DNA of 64,000 nt from Pseudomonas fluorescens (GTDB lineage: Bacteria; Pseudomonadota; Gammaproteobacteria; Pseudomonadales; Pseudomonadaceae), in contig NZ_CABVII010000010.1 of NCBI RefSeq assembly GCF_902497995.1, positions 62,001 through 126,000 on the forward strand, written 5' to 3'. Every line of letters begins with the position of its first letter. Positions within the stretch are counted from its first letter, which is position 1. The position numbers were made by a program, and so were the translations under genes. Positions 20,337 to 28,899 of the stretch are shown piece by piece. The notes below the pieces were generated by a model. It saw nothing but the letters and a program-made list of their open reading frames with translations. It had not been told where the DNA came from and searched no databases.

Positions 20337-20903
20337 ATGAGCATCAAATCGGACAAGTGGATTCGCCGCATGGCGCAAGAGCACGGCATGATCGAACCTT
20401 TCGTCGAACGCCAGGTGCGTGGCGAAGGTGCCGAGCGAGTGATCTCCTACGGTGTGTCGAGCTACGGCTACGACGTGCGCTGCGCCGATGAATTCAAAGT
20501 ATTCACCAACATCAATTCGGCGACCGTTGATCCGAAGAACTTCGACGAAAAGAGCTTCGTCGACGTCAAGAGCGACGTTTGCATCATCCCGCCTAACTCC
20601 TTCGCCCTGGCGCGCACCGTGGAATTCTTTCGCATTCCCCGCAACGTGCTGACCATCTGCCTGGGTAAAAGCACCTACGCCCGTTGCGGCATTATCGTCA
20701 ACGTGACCCCGCTCGAGCCTGAATGGGAAGGCCATGTGACCCTGGAGTTCTCCAACACCACCACGCTGCCGGCGAAAATCTATGCCAATGAAGGCGTGGC
20801 GCAGATGCTGTTTTTCGAATCCGACGAAGAGTGCGAAGTTTCCTACAAGGACCGTGGCGGCAAGTATCAGGGGCAGCGCGGCGTCACTTTGCCGCGCACC
20901 TGA
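20337..20903 (+). CDS. dcd: dCTP deaminase
   Basis: This 188-residue protein converts dCTP to dUTP and ammonia for thymidylate synthesis. Its length fits the homotrimeric family. Signatures: [18 protein letters not shown] (about 39-56), the nucleotide-binding [20 protein letters not shown] (about 110-129) with the catalytic Glu, and the C-terminal [14 protein letters not shown] that closes over the active site. The start [13 protein letters not shown] is typical. Confidence 0.97.
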   Translation: MSIKSDKWIRRMAQEHGMIEPFVERQVRGEGAERVISYGVSSYGYDVRCADEFKVFTNINSATVDPKNFDEKSFVDVKSDVCIIPPNSFALARTVEFFRIPRNVLTICLGKSTYARCGIIVNVTPLEPEWEGHVTLEFSNTTTLPAKIYANEGVAQMLFFESDEECEVSYKDRGGKYQGQRGVTLPRT

Positions 20904-21010
20904 TCCATTTCATCGGGCAGCCGGTGGGAATTCCTGAGCGGGTAGATACTCTATTGAGTGTACTGCCCGGTTCGCGTACAGCGGACGAGACCATTGCCCA
21001 GGAGTGTCCC

Positions 21011-21217
21011 ATGAAGATCGATCCGCGAATAAGTGCCGAACTGGCAAGGCTTGTGCCCAATCAGGTTGGGGTCCTGGCCTGGTCCTTGTTGGCGCACCCG
21101 CCAGTCATGGCGGGGGGCATCCCCGGGCAGCCCGATCCCGATACCCCCAACGAACAACCCACAGAACCGGGAGAGCCCACCCTGCCGGATGAGCCGCCGC
21201 CCGCGCCTGTTGTCTGA
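21011..21217 (+). CDS. Small proline-rich hypothetical protein
   Basis: This 68-residue ORF has a good ribosome-binding site (AGGAG, seven bases before ATG). The N-terminal half is mildly amphipathic (MKIDPRISAELARLVPNQVG, then a short hydrophobic run). The C-terminal half is acidic and proline-rich (DPDTPNEQPTEPGEP and PDEPPPAP). I recognise no domain. The site and composition argue for a real gene; its position 107 bp after dcd would allow co-transcription. Confidence 0.5.
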   Translation: MKIDPRISAELARLVPNQVGVLAWSLLAHPPVMAGGIPGQPDPDTPNEQPTEPGEPTLPDEPPPAPVV

Positions 21218-21225
21218 TCCCTGAT

Positions 21226-21480
21226 CAAATGCAGGAGCAAGCTTGCTCCGGGCGGCGTTCCGACGATGGTCGTCAACGATAACGCGCCAAGCCTGACACC
21301 CCGCGGCGGATTGGAGTTTTTCGCGAGCAAGCGATCCTGTAGGAGCCAGGCTTGCCGGCGAAGGCGTTCTTGAGATCGCCATCGCCGGCAAGCCTGGCTC
21401 CTACAAGCGAAGCCGGTGTGGCAAACGACATTATCCTGGTCTGACACACCGCCTTCGCGAGCAAGCTTCGCTCCTACAGG
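21226..21480. repeat. Compound REP region
   Basis: It contains a hybrid half-REP (GCTTGCTCCGGGCGGCGTTC, 21241-21260), a doublet of the GTAGGAGCCAGGCTTGCCGG type (21338-21414) and a further arm GCCTTCGCGAGCAAGCTTCG (21451-21470). The last arm runs into the stop codon of the neighbouring ABC ATPase gene. Confidence 0.85.
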
Positions 21481-22235
21481 TTGCCGCTCAGGAATTGCTT
21501 CAGCCGTTCACTTTTCGGCCGGCCCAGCACGTCGTCCGGCGCGCCTTCCTCCTCGACCAGCCCCTGGTGCAGAAACAGCACCTGGCTCGATACCTTGCGG
21601 GCAAAGCTCATTTCGTGGGTGACCATGATCATGGTCCGGCCTTCTTCGGCCAGGCCCTGGATCACCTTGAGCACTTCACCGACCAGTTCCGGATCGAGCG
21701 CCGAGGTCGGTTCGTCGAACAGCATGACTTCCGGCTCCATGGCCAGCGCGCGGGCAATGGCGACCCGCTGCTGCTGACCGCCGGACAGGAACGCCGGGTA
21801 CTGATCGGCCACCCGCGCCGCCAGGCCGACCTTGTCCAGGTAGCGTCGGGCGCGGTCTTCGGCTTCTTTCTTGTCACAACCCAACACCCGGCGAGGCGCC
21901 ATGGTGATGTTTTCCAGCACCGTCATGTGGCTCCACAGGTTGAAATGCTGGAACACCATGGCCAGGCGGGTGCGGATCCGCTGCAGCTCATCGGAATCGG
22001 CGACATGGATGCCGTCGCGGTCCTTGATCATGCGGATGTTCTGGCCATCGAGGCTCATGGTGCCGTCGTTGGGTTGTTCGAGAAAGTTGATGCAGCGCAG
22101 GAAGGTGCTTTTGCCCGAGCCGCTGGCGCCGATCAGGCTGATGACGTCGCCGGTATTGGCCTTGAGCGAGACGCCTTTGAGGACTTCATGATCGCCATAG
22201 CTTTTATGCAGGCCTTCGATGGTCAGTTTGTACAT
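21474..22235 (-). CDS. Basic amino acid ABC transporter, ATP-binding protein (HisP/AotP type)
   Basis: This 253-residue ATPase has Walker [22 protein letters not shown]-loop [18 protein letters not shown], signature [16 protein letters not shown] and Walker [16 protein letters not shown], then the His switch (VTHEMSFA). The FNLWSHMTV variant is typical of histidine/arginine/ornithine importers. The ATG at 22235 is 13 bp after the stop of the preceding gene and has GAGGA upstream. It is the last gene of a five-gene operon (order as aotJQMOP). The stop codon TAG lies inside a REP arm. Confidence 0.92.
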   Translation of the reverse strand: MYKLTIEGLHKSYGDHEVLKGVSLKANTGDVISLIGASGSGKSTFLRCINFLEQPNDGTMSLDGQNIRMIKDRDGIHVADSDELQRIRTRLAMVFQHFNLWSHMTVLENITMAPRRVLGCDKKEAEDRARRYLDKVGLAARVADQYPAFLSGGQQQRVAIARALAMEPEVMLFDEPTSALDPELVGEVLKVIQGLAEEGRTMIMVTHEMSFARKVSSQVLFLHQGLVEEEGAPDDVLGRPKSERLKQFLSGNL

Positions 22236-22248
22236 GGGGCATGCATCC

Positions 22249-23367
22249 TCAAGGCGAAAGTAGGTAGCCGCTGCGATAGGCTTCAATGCCCGCGACGTGC
22301 GCGATCACCATCCCGGCAGTGGCCATGCGTCGCAGCGAGCGGGCGTACATCAGCCCGGCGGCGGTGCAATGAACGGGGGTGACGCGATCATTGATCGGGT
22401 CGATGATTTCGGCGATCAGTTGCCCGGCTTCCAGGTATTGCCCCGGCAACGCCGTGAACACCAGCAATCCGCCGACGGGGGTTGCCACCGGCTCCACACC
22501 GGCCAGCGGAGTGGCCGGGTAGGGCAGCGCGGGCAGTGGCGCCGGTGCGCCGGCAATGGCGCCGTAGTGAGTCAGGTAGTCGATCAGTGCCTGGCAGTCG
22601 AGGCTGGCCAGCGGGTGATTGACGTCGCCTTGGCCGCGCAGTTCGACGGTGACCGAAAAGCTCCCCGGCGCAATCTCGAAGAGTTCGCCAAAGCGTTGCT
22701 GGAGCTGCCACCAGAGCAGGGTGAAGCATTCATCGAACGACTGGCCGCCTGAATCGGTGGCCAGCAGGCTGGCTTCGGCACCGATGTAACGGGCCAGCGG
22801 CTCGACTTGCGGCCAGGCTTCGGGGGTGGTGTAGAGATGGGCGACCGCTTCGAAATCGCAATGCAGGTCCAGCACCATGTCGGCATCGCAGGCCAGCCGT
22901 TGCAGGATCAGGCGCTGGGATTGCAGTTGGGTGGCGGCGCTCTGGCGCGCCAGCGCATCACGCAGGCAGCTGCGGATCAGCTCGAGGTTGCACTGCGGAT
23001 CGTCGCCGAGTTGACCTTCGATCGCATTGCCGACCTCCTCGCTCAAATCGGCGAACCAGCGGTTGAAGTTCTGCCCGCTCTCCAGTTCGTAGCGGCCCAA
23101 CGGTACATCCATCAGTACCTGTTCCAGTCCGACCGGATTGGCCACCGGCACCAGCACGATTTCGCTGCGCAGGCGGCCGGCGGCTTCAAGTTCTGCCAGA
23201 CGCTGCTTGAGGTGCCAGGCCACCAGCATGCCGGGCATTTCGTCGGCGTGCAGGGATGACTGGATGTAGATCTTGCCCTTGGCCGATGGCGGGCCGAAGT
23301 GGAAGCTGTGAATCTGTCGTGCGGTCCCCGGCAGCGGGGCCAGCAGGTCATGAATCTGGTGGCGCAT
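22249..23367 (-). CDS. Succinylglutamate desuccinylase/aspartoacylase family protein (AotO-like)
   Basis: This 372-residue zinc carboxypeptidase-like protein has metal-ligand motifs consistent with the family: [20 protein letters not shown] (HxxE) near residue 40 and [18 protein letters not shown], giving the third His (LDLHCD). The C-terminal domain has a barrel-like segment ([20 protein letters not shown]). Substrate unknown. In P. aeruginosa a member of this family sits in the arginine/ornithine (aot) operon at the same place, suggesting processing of an N-acylated amino acid after uptake. It lies between permease and ATPase genes on the same strand. Confidence 0.85.
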   Translation of the reverse strand: MRHQIHDLLAPLPGTARQIHSFHFGPPSAKGKIYIQSSLHADEMPGMLVAWHLKQRLAELEAAGRLRSEIVLVPVANPVGLEQVLMDVPLGRYELESGQNFNRWFADLSEEVGNAIEGQLGDDPQCNLELIRSCLRDALARQSAATQLQSQRLILQRLACDADMVLDLHCDFEAVAHLYTTPEAWPQVEPLARYIGAEASLLATDSGGQSFDECFTLLWWQLQQRFGELFEIAPGSFSVTVELRGQGDVNHPLASLDCQALIDYLTHYGAIAGAPAPLPALPYPATPLAGVEPVATPVGGLLVFTALPGQYLEAGQLIAEIIDPINDRVTPVHCTAAGLMYARSLRRMATAGMVIAHVAGIEAYRSGYLLSP

Positions 23368-23393
23368 TCTGTGTTTCCTGAAGCAGAAAAGAC

Positions 23394-24104
23394 CTAGTGG
23401 GTTGGCCCGAGGAAGGCCAGCCAGCGGCGTTCGGCGAGGCGAAACAGGCCGACCAGCGCAAAGGTAACGGTCAGGTAGATCAGCGCGGCGATGCCGAACG
23501 ACTGGAAGGTCAGGAAGGTCGCCGAGTTGGCGTCCCGCGCGACTTTCAGGACGTCCGGGATGGTCGCGGTGAACGCCACGGTGGTCGAGTGCAGCATCAG
23601 AATCACTTCGTTGCTGTAATAAGGCAACGAGCGACGCAGGGCCGACGGCATGATCACGTAGGCATACAGCTTCCAGCCTGTCAGCCCGTAAGCCTTGGCC
23701 GCTTCGACCTCACCATGGGCCATGCTGCGGATCGCCCCGGCAAAAATCTCCGTGGTGTAGGCACAGGTGTTCAGGGCGAACGCCAGGATCGTGCAGTTCA
23801 TGGCATCGCGAAAGAACGCATCGAGTACGGGCTGGGCACGCACGGCGGCCAGGCTGTAGATACCGGTGTAGCAGATCAGCAGCTGGATATACAGCGGCGT
23901 ACCGCGGAACAGGTAGGTGTAGAACTGCACCGGCAATCGAATGTAGGCATTGGGTGAAACCCGGGCGATGGACAACGGGATCGACACCAGGAAACCGATG
24001 AAGATCGAGGCGCTGAGCAGCCACATAGTCATGGCCAGGCCGGTGATGTTGTAGCCGTCGGTGTAAAGAAAGGGTCTCCAGTATTCCTGCAGGAGTTCGA
24101 TCAT
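23394..24104 (-). CDS. Basic amino acid ABC transporter permease (HisM/AotM type)
   Basis: This 236-residue inner-membrane permease has about five hydrophobic segments. The EAA loop, which contacts the ATPase, reads GEVEAAKAYGLTGWKLYAYV. The upstream FRGTPLYIQLLICYTG segment is the conserved part of TM2-3. The ATG at 24104 overlaps the preceding permease stop by four bases (ATGA), so the two are coupled. Confidence 0.92.
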   Translation of the reverse strand: MIELLQEYWRPFLYTDGYNITGLAMTMWLLSASIFIGFLVSIPLSIARVSPNAYIRLPVQFYTYLFRGTPLYIQLLICYTGIYSLAAVRAQPVLDAFFRDAMNCTILAFALNTCAYTTEIFAGAIRSMAHGEVEAAKAYGLTGWKLYAYVIMPSALRRSLPYYSNEVILMLHSTTVAFTATIPDVLKVARDANSATFLTFQSFGIAALIYLTVTFALVGLFRLAERRWLAFLGPTH

Positions 24105-24829
24105 CGTACGGCCTCCCTTGATCCTGCGGCGTAACGCCGTTCGAGCCAGCGCAGCACGACATTGGAGGCGCTGGTGATCAGCAGGTAAATCAGCGCGGCA
24201 AGCACCAGGAAATAAAACAGTTGATAGGTGCTTTTGCCGGCATCCTGGGCCGCCTTGACCAGGTCGGCGAGGCCGATGATCGAGACCAGCGCGGTAGCCT
24301 TGAGCATCACCATCCAGTTGTTTCCGATACCGGGCAAGGCGAAACGCATCATTTGCGGGAACACCACGATTCGGAAACGCTGGCCGCGTTTGAGGCCATA
24401 GGCGGTGGCGGCTTCGACCTGGCCTCGTGGTACCGCGAGGATCGCGCCACGGAAGGTTTCGGTGAAATACGCGCCATAATTGAAGCCCAGGGTGATGACC
24501 CCGGCGCTGAACGGGTTGATCTCGATGTATTCCCATTCCATGAAATCGGTAAAGGTCGTCAACCAGGTTTGCAGGCTGTAGAAGATCAACAGCATCAGCA
24601 CCAGGTCCGGTACGCCGCGGATCAGCGTGGTGTAGAGCTGAGCCGGGATCCGCACCAGTTTGACTTTCGACAGTTTGGCACTGGCACCGAGCAAGCCGAG
24701 CAACACGGCCACCAACAGCGACAACACCGATAATTTGATGGTCATCCAGGTGCCTTCCATCAGCAACGGACCAAAGCCCTTGAGGCTGAAGGCTGAGAGC
24801 CCCAGGTTTTGTAGCAGGTTTTCGAACAT
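24101..24829 (-). CDS. Basic amino acid ABC transporter permease (HisQ/AotQ type)
   Basis: This 242-residue permease has the segment IRGVPDLVLMLLIFYSL and the EAA loop GQVEAATAYGLKRGQRFRIV. It pairs with the downstream permease to form the membrane channel. The ATG at 24829 (MFENLLQNLGLSAFS) is preferred over in-frame TTG three codons earlier. It is separated by 55 bp from the binding-protein gene. Confidence 0.92.
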   Translation of the reverse strand: MFENLLQNLGLSAFSLKGFGPLLMEGTWMTIKLSVLSLLVAVLLGLLGASAKLSKVKLVRIPAQLYTTLIRGVPDLVLMLLIFYSLQTWLTTFTDFMEWEYIEINPFSAGVITLGFNYGAYFTETFRGAILAVPRGQVEAATAYGLKRGQRFRIVVFPQMMRFALPGIGNNWMVMLKATALVSIIGLADLVKAAQDAGKSTYQLFYFLVLAALIYLLITSASNVVLRWLERRYAAGSREAVR

Positions 24830-24884
24830 AATCAGCAACCTGATCGGGTGAAAAGAGCGCCCATCGCGAAATGGGCGCCGGGCA

Positions 24885-25667
24885 TTATTTGCCGCTGTGC
24901 AGGTTCAGATCGCCAAAGTGTTTCTGCTGAATGGTGGCATAGGTGCCATCGTCGTGTAACGCTTTGATACCTTTATCCAAAAGTGCCTTCAGCTCTTTGT
25001 TACCTTTAGAGATACCGATCGCTGTTTTGGCTGGCAGCAGTTCGCTGTCGACCGGTTTGCTGACTTCGTAATCGGTGCCTTTTGGCGACTTCAGGAAGCC
25101 CAGTTCGGCTTGCAGCATGTCCTGGATCGCCCCGTCGAGGCGGCCGGACATCAGGTCGGAATACACTTGGTCCTGGTTCTGATAAGCCTGGGTTTTCACC
25201 CCGGCCTTGTCCAGCACCGCCTTGGCATAGGCTTCCTGGATGGTGCCTTGCTCATAGCCAATGGTCTTGCCCTTCAGCGAAGCGACATCTTCGCTCAGGC
25301 CGGAACCTTTCTTGTACACATAAGCGGTTGGGCCGGAGAACAGCTCCTCGGAGAAGTCGATGACTTTTTCGCGCGCCGGGGTGACGGTCATCGAAGAGAT
25401 CACACCGTCGAATTTATTGGCCTTCAGGCCCGGAATCATGCCGTCGAAATCGCTTTCGACCCATTTGCACTTGACCTTCAACTCGGCGCAGATCGCGTTC
25501 CCCAGATCGATGTCGAAGCCCACCAGGCTACCGTCGGCCGCTTTCGATTCGAACGGTGCATAGGAAGGGTCAACGCCAAAACGCAATTCCTTGTATTCCT
25601 TGGCCAGCGCGGAGCCAGCTGCCATGCACAACGCCAGTGCAGAAAGGGTCAGCAATGCTTTTTTCAT
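24885..25667 (-). CDS. Basic amino acid ABC transporter, periplasmic binding protein
   Basis: This 260-residue protein has a Sec signal peptide (MKKALLTLSALALCMAAGSALA, cleavage before KEYKEL). The mature part is the HisJ/ArtJ family: RFGVDPSYAPFESKAADGSL, GFDIDLGNAICAELKVKCKW, and DGVISSMTVTPAREKVIDFS with the Arg that binds the substrate carboxylate. It captures His/Lys/Arg/Orn-type amino acids; specificity cannot be read from sequence. The sequence looks closer to HisJ than to what I recall of AotJ. It is first gene of the operon and likely the most highly expressed. Confidence 0.93.
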   Translation of the reverse strand: MKKALLTLSALALCMAAGSALAKEYKELRFGVDPSYAPFESKAADGSLVGFDIDLGNAICAELKVKCKWVESDFDGMIPGLKANKFDGVISSMTVTPAREKVIDFSEELFSGPTAYVYKKGSGLSEDVASLKGKTIGYEQGTIQEAYAKAVLDKAGVKTQAYQNQDQVYSDLMSGRLDGAIQDMLQAELGFLKSPKGTDYEVSKPVDSELLPAKTAIGISKGNKELKALLDKGIKALHDDGTYATIQQKHFGDLNLHSGK

Positions 25668-25877
25668 TCTTCAATCCCTAAAAACCAATATGAGCGCTTG
25701 TGGCGCAGAATTATTGTTACTGGAAAGCGTAAGCCCCTATGAAAGTAGCAATAACCGAACCAGAGTCCCGAACAAGCGTTTAAAAGGTAGTTCAAGAAAG
25801 GGCGGGGAGGGATTTATGCACGAAATCGGGCGTTGGGGATTAGCTGAACCAATATGGCTCAGGATGGCGCAAATCCT
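25668..25877. other. Probable promoter region of the amino acid transporter operon
   Basis: This stretch has low GC relative to its neighbours (around 25675-25760) and must hold the operon promoter on the minus strand. I could not assign elements with confidence, and no clear ArgR operator was seen. Confidence 0.4.
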
Positions 25878-25968
25878 TGTGGGAGCGGGCTTGCTCGCGA
25901 AAGCGGTGTGTCAGTTAGTATCATCGTTGACTGACACACCGCTTTCGCGAGCAAGCCCGCTCCCACAG
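25878..25968. repeat. REP doublet (REPIN)
   Basis: Facing canonical arms (TGTGGGAGCGGGCTTGCTCG and inverse) around GTGTGTCAGTTAGTATCATC. It ends eight bases before the ligase stop codon. Confidence 0.9.
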
Positions 25969-25976
25969 GAGATCGG

Positions 25977-27665
25977 TCAGCCTAGAAGATCCTGCAGGGT
26001 TCCAAGATTGTCAGCCTCTTCAACCGACTTATCCTGCCGCCAGCGCAGCATCCGCGGAAACCGCACGGCGATCCCGCTCTTGTGCCTTTTCGAAAGGGCG
26101 ATCCCCTCGAACCCCAGTTCAAACACCAGGCTCGGTTTCACACTGCTCACCGGCCCGAACTTCTCCAACGTGGTCTTGCGCACGATGCTGTCGACCTGGC
26201 GCATTTCTTCATCCGTCAATCCCGAATAAGCCTTGGCGAACGGCACCAGCGTGCGTTCGCTGGCATCGGGTGGGCCATCCCAGACGGCGAAGGTGTAATC
26301 GCTGTAGAGACTGGCCCGGCGGCCATGGCCTCGCTGGGCATAGATCAGCACGGCATCGACGCTGAACGGGTCGACTTTCCATTTCCACCAGACGCCCATG
26401 TCCTTGGTCCGACCGACCCCATAAAGCGCGTCCCGGGCCTTGAGCATCATGCCCTCGACACCCAGGCTGCGGGAGGCTTCCCGTTGTCGGGCGAGGTCGA
26501 ACCAGTCTTCACCAATGAGCACGGGCGAAGGCAGTAATACGGGGTTGGCGCAGGTGCTGATCACCTGTTCGAGTTGCAGGCGACGTTTGACCTGAGGCTG
26601 ATTGCGCCAATCTTCGCCTTGCCATTCCAGCAAGTCGTAAGCGAGAACGACCACCGGCACCTCGTCGAGGATTTTCTTGCCCAGGGTTTTACGACCGATC
26701 CGCTGTTGCAGCAGGGCGAAAGGTTGCACCGCGGGTGTGGCTGGCGCTTGTGGATCGAAGGCATCCTCGGTGATCGGTCGTGCGGTTTTCCAGGCAACGA
26801 TCTCTCCGTCGATCACGGTGCCATCAGGCAGGCAGTGAACCAGGCTATCGAGTTCGGGAAAGCGCTCGGTGACCAACTCTTCACCGCGTGACCAGACCCA
26901 TAGTCGGCCGTCGCGCTTGACCACCTGGGCACGGATGCCATCCCATTTCCATTCCACTTGCCAGTGGCTGGCGGGGCCGAGCAAAGCTTCGAACTGTTCG
27001 ACCGGCTGTGACAGCGCATGGGCCAGGAAAAACGGATAGGGCTGGCCGCCCCGTTGGGCGTGTTCGTCGGACGATTCGGCGGCGATCAGCTTCAAATAGC
27101 TGGCCGCGCTCGGCCGGTGGGACAGATCGGTATACCCCACCAGCCGCTGCGCCACACGCTTGCTGTCGAGCTGGGCCATGGCCGCGAGGGCGCGGGTCAC
27201 CAGCAACTTGGAGACGCCGACCCGGAAACTGCCGGTGATCAATTTAATGCAGAGCATCAGGCTGGGGCGGTCCAGTTGCGACCAAAGCCCGGGAAGCCGT
27301 TCGGCGAGAACTTCCGGTGGTGCGCCACGCAGGGGCAGCAGCTTGTCTTCGATCCACACCGCCAATCCGTCGATGGAGCTGTGGGGCGCTTCCGGCAGCA
27401 CCAGCGAGATGGTTTCCGCCAGATCGCCGACAGCCTGATAACTTTCCTCGAACAGCCACGGCGACAGCCCGGAAAATTTTACCGCCAATTCGCGCAGGAT
27501 GCGCACCGGTACCAGTTGCCTGGGGCGTCCACCGGACAAAAAGTAAACCGCCCATGCGGCATCTTCCGGTGCAGCCTGCGCGAAGTAACGTTGCATCGCC
27601 GTCAGTTTGGCGTTGCTCGAGGTCGTGGCGTCGAGCTCGGCGTACAGTTGGGCGAAGTCCTTCAT
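25977..27665 (-). CDS. ATP-dependent DNA ligase (ligase-associated DNA damage response type)
   Basis: This 562-residue ligase has three parts. An N-terminal alpha-helical DNA-binding domain (about 1-190) starts KDFAQLYAELDATTSSNAKL. The adenylation domain has the nucleotidyl-acceptor lysine in EWKWDGIRAQ (KxDG), then DGEIVAWK and GVEGMMLKARDALYGVGR. The OB-fold domain follows. It is not the LigD or NAD-dependent LigA type. Its ATG overlaps the stop of the MBL exonuclease as ATGA, the typical partner, so both are translated from one transcript. The usual Lhr-type helicase and PdeM phosphoesterase of this system are not adjacent. Confidence 0.92.
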   Translation of the reverse strand: MKDFAQLYAELDATTSSNAKLTAMQRYFAQAAPEDAAWAVYFLSGGRPRQLVPVRILRELAVKFSGLSPWLFEESYQAVGDLAETISLVLPEAPHSSIDGLAVWIEDKLLPLRGAPPEVLAERLPGLWSQLDRPSLMLCIKLITGSFRVGVSKLLVTRALAAMAQLDSKRVAQRLVGYTDLSHRPSAASYLKLIAAESSDEHAQRGGQPYPFFLAHALSQPVEQFEALLGPASHWQVEWKWDGIRAQVVKRDGRLWVWSRGEELVTERFPELDSLVHCLPDGTVIDGEIVAWKTARPITEDAFDPQAPATPAVQPFALLQQRIGRKTLGKKILDEVPVVVLAYDLLEWQGEDWRNQPQVKRRLQLEQVISTCANPVLLPSPVLIGEDWFDLARQREASRSLGVEGMMLKARDALYGVGRTKDMGVWWKWKVDPFSVDAVLIYAQRGHGRRASLYSDYTFAVWDGPPDASERTLVPFAKAYSGLTDEEMRQVDSIVRKTTLEKFGPVSSVKPSLVFELGFEGIALSKRHKSGIAVRFPRMLRWRQDKSVEEADNLGTLQDLLG

Positions 27666-28699
27666 GTCAGCACCGCGGAGAGCTCGGGCTCCTCGACGAC
27701 CGGGTTTTCTTCTTCGTCGTCGCCGTACTCAGTGTTGAAACTTTGCGCATCGAGTCCTTGCTCGCGCAGGTGGCGCACCAATACCCCGACCGAGCCGTGG
27801 GTGACCATGACCCGTTCGGCACCGGTTTGTTCGATGGCCCACAGCAGACCCGGCCAGTCGGCGTGGTCGGACAAGACGAAGCCGCGGTCCACGCCACGCC
27901 GCCGACGTGTGCCGCGCAAGCGCATCCAGCCGCTGGCAAAGCCGTCACTGTAGTCACCGAAGCGTCGCATCCAGGTGCTGCCGCCTGCCGAAGGCGGGGC
28001 CAGCACCAACGCCTTGCGCATCATGGGGTCGTTTTTTTTCAATTCGCCGGCGTAGATCGTTGGCGGCAGATAAACACCACTCTCTCGATACACCCGGTTC
28101 AACGGTTCCACCGCACCATGCACCAGGAGGGGGCCGAGGCTGGCGTCGATACCGTGGAGAATGCGCTGGGCCTTGCCGAAGGCGTAGCAGAACAGCACGC
28201 TGGCCTTGTCGGCGGCGGCGTTGGCTTGCCACCACTGATTGATCTCGGCAAAGACCTGCGCCTGGGGCTGCCAGCGATAAATCGGCAGGCCGAAGGTCGA
28301 TTCGGTGATGAAGGTGTCGCAACGCACGGGCTCGAACGGCGCGCAGGTGCCGTCGGGCTCGATCTTGTAATCCCCCGAGGCGACCCAGACTTCGCCACCG
28401 TATTCCACTCGTACCTGGGCCGAACCGAGCACATGCCCCGCGGGGTGAAAGCTCAGGGTTACGCCGTGGTGAGTCAGGGGTACCCCATAAGGCTGGGTTT
28501 GCAGGTTGATATCCGGCCCCAGGCGCGTGCGCAGGATGCCTTCGCCGGGAGACGCCGCCAGATAGTGTTGGCTGCCGCCTTTGGCATGGTCGCCGTGGGC
28601 GTGGGTGATGACCGCCCGTTCGACCGGGCGCCAGGGGTCGATGTAGAAATCCCCGGCGGGGCAATACAGGCCTTCGGGGCGGGCGATAACAAGGTCCAT
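27662..28699 (-). CDS. Ligase-associated MBL-fold DNA exonuclease
   Basis: This 345-residue metallo-beta-lactamase/beta-CASP-like nuclease has the zinc motif HAHGDHAKGG (HxHxDH), then HPAGHVLGSAQVRVEYGGEV, SGDYKIEPDGTCAPFEPVRC and FVLSDHADWPGLLWAIE near the C-terminus. This is the SNM1/Pso2-like family found beside ATP-dependent ligases. The ATG at 28699 (MDLVIARPEGLYCPAG) is chosen over an upstream TTG. It heads a two-gene operon with the ligase. Confidence 0.91.
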   Translation of the reverse strand: MDLVIARPEGLYCPAGDFYIDPWRPVERAVITHAHGDHAKGGSQHYLAASPGEGILRTRLGPDINLQTQPYGVPLTHHGVTLSFHPAGHVLGSAQVRVEYGGEVWVASGDYKIEPDGTCAPFEPVRCDTFITESTFGLPIYRWQPQAQVFAEINQWWQANAAADKASVLFCYAFGKAQRILHGIDASLGPLLVHGAVEPLNRVYRESGVYLPPTIYAGELKKNDPMMRKALVLAPPSAGGSTWMRRFGDYSDGFASGWMRLRGTRRRRGVDRGFVLSDHADWPGLLWAIEQTGAERVMVTHGSVGVLVRHLREQGLDAQSFNTEYGDDEEENPVVEEPELSAVLT

Positions 28700-28790
28700 G
28701 TTTGTTACCAAATATGGAGGGATTTGTTAGCTATGAGATTGGCGCGAGGCGAGAAGTTCTATCGATTTTTAAAGGACAAACGACATTCAA

Positions 28791-28881
28791 CTGTGGGAGC
28801 GGGCTTGCTCGCGAAGGCGGTGTGTCCGTCAACGATGATGTTGAATGACACACCGCCTTCGCGAGCAAGCCCGCTCCCACA
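28791..28881. repeat. REP doublet (REPIN)
   Basis: Facing canonical arms with TGTGTCCGTCAACGATGATG in the loop, between the exonuclease promoter region and the 3' end of quiP. Confidence 0.9.
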
Positions 28882-28899
28882 TTGGGACTGTGGTGTCTC

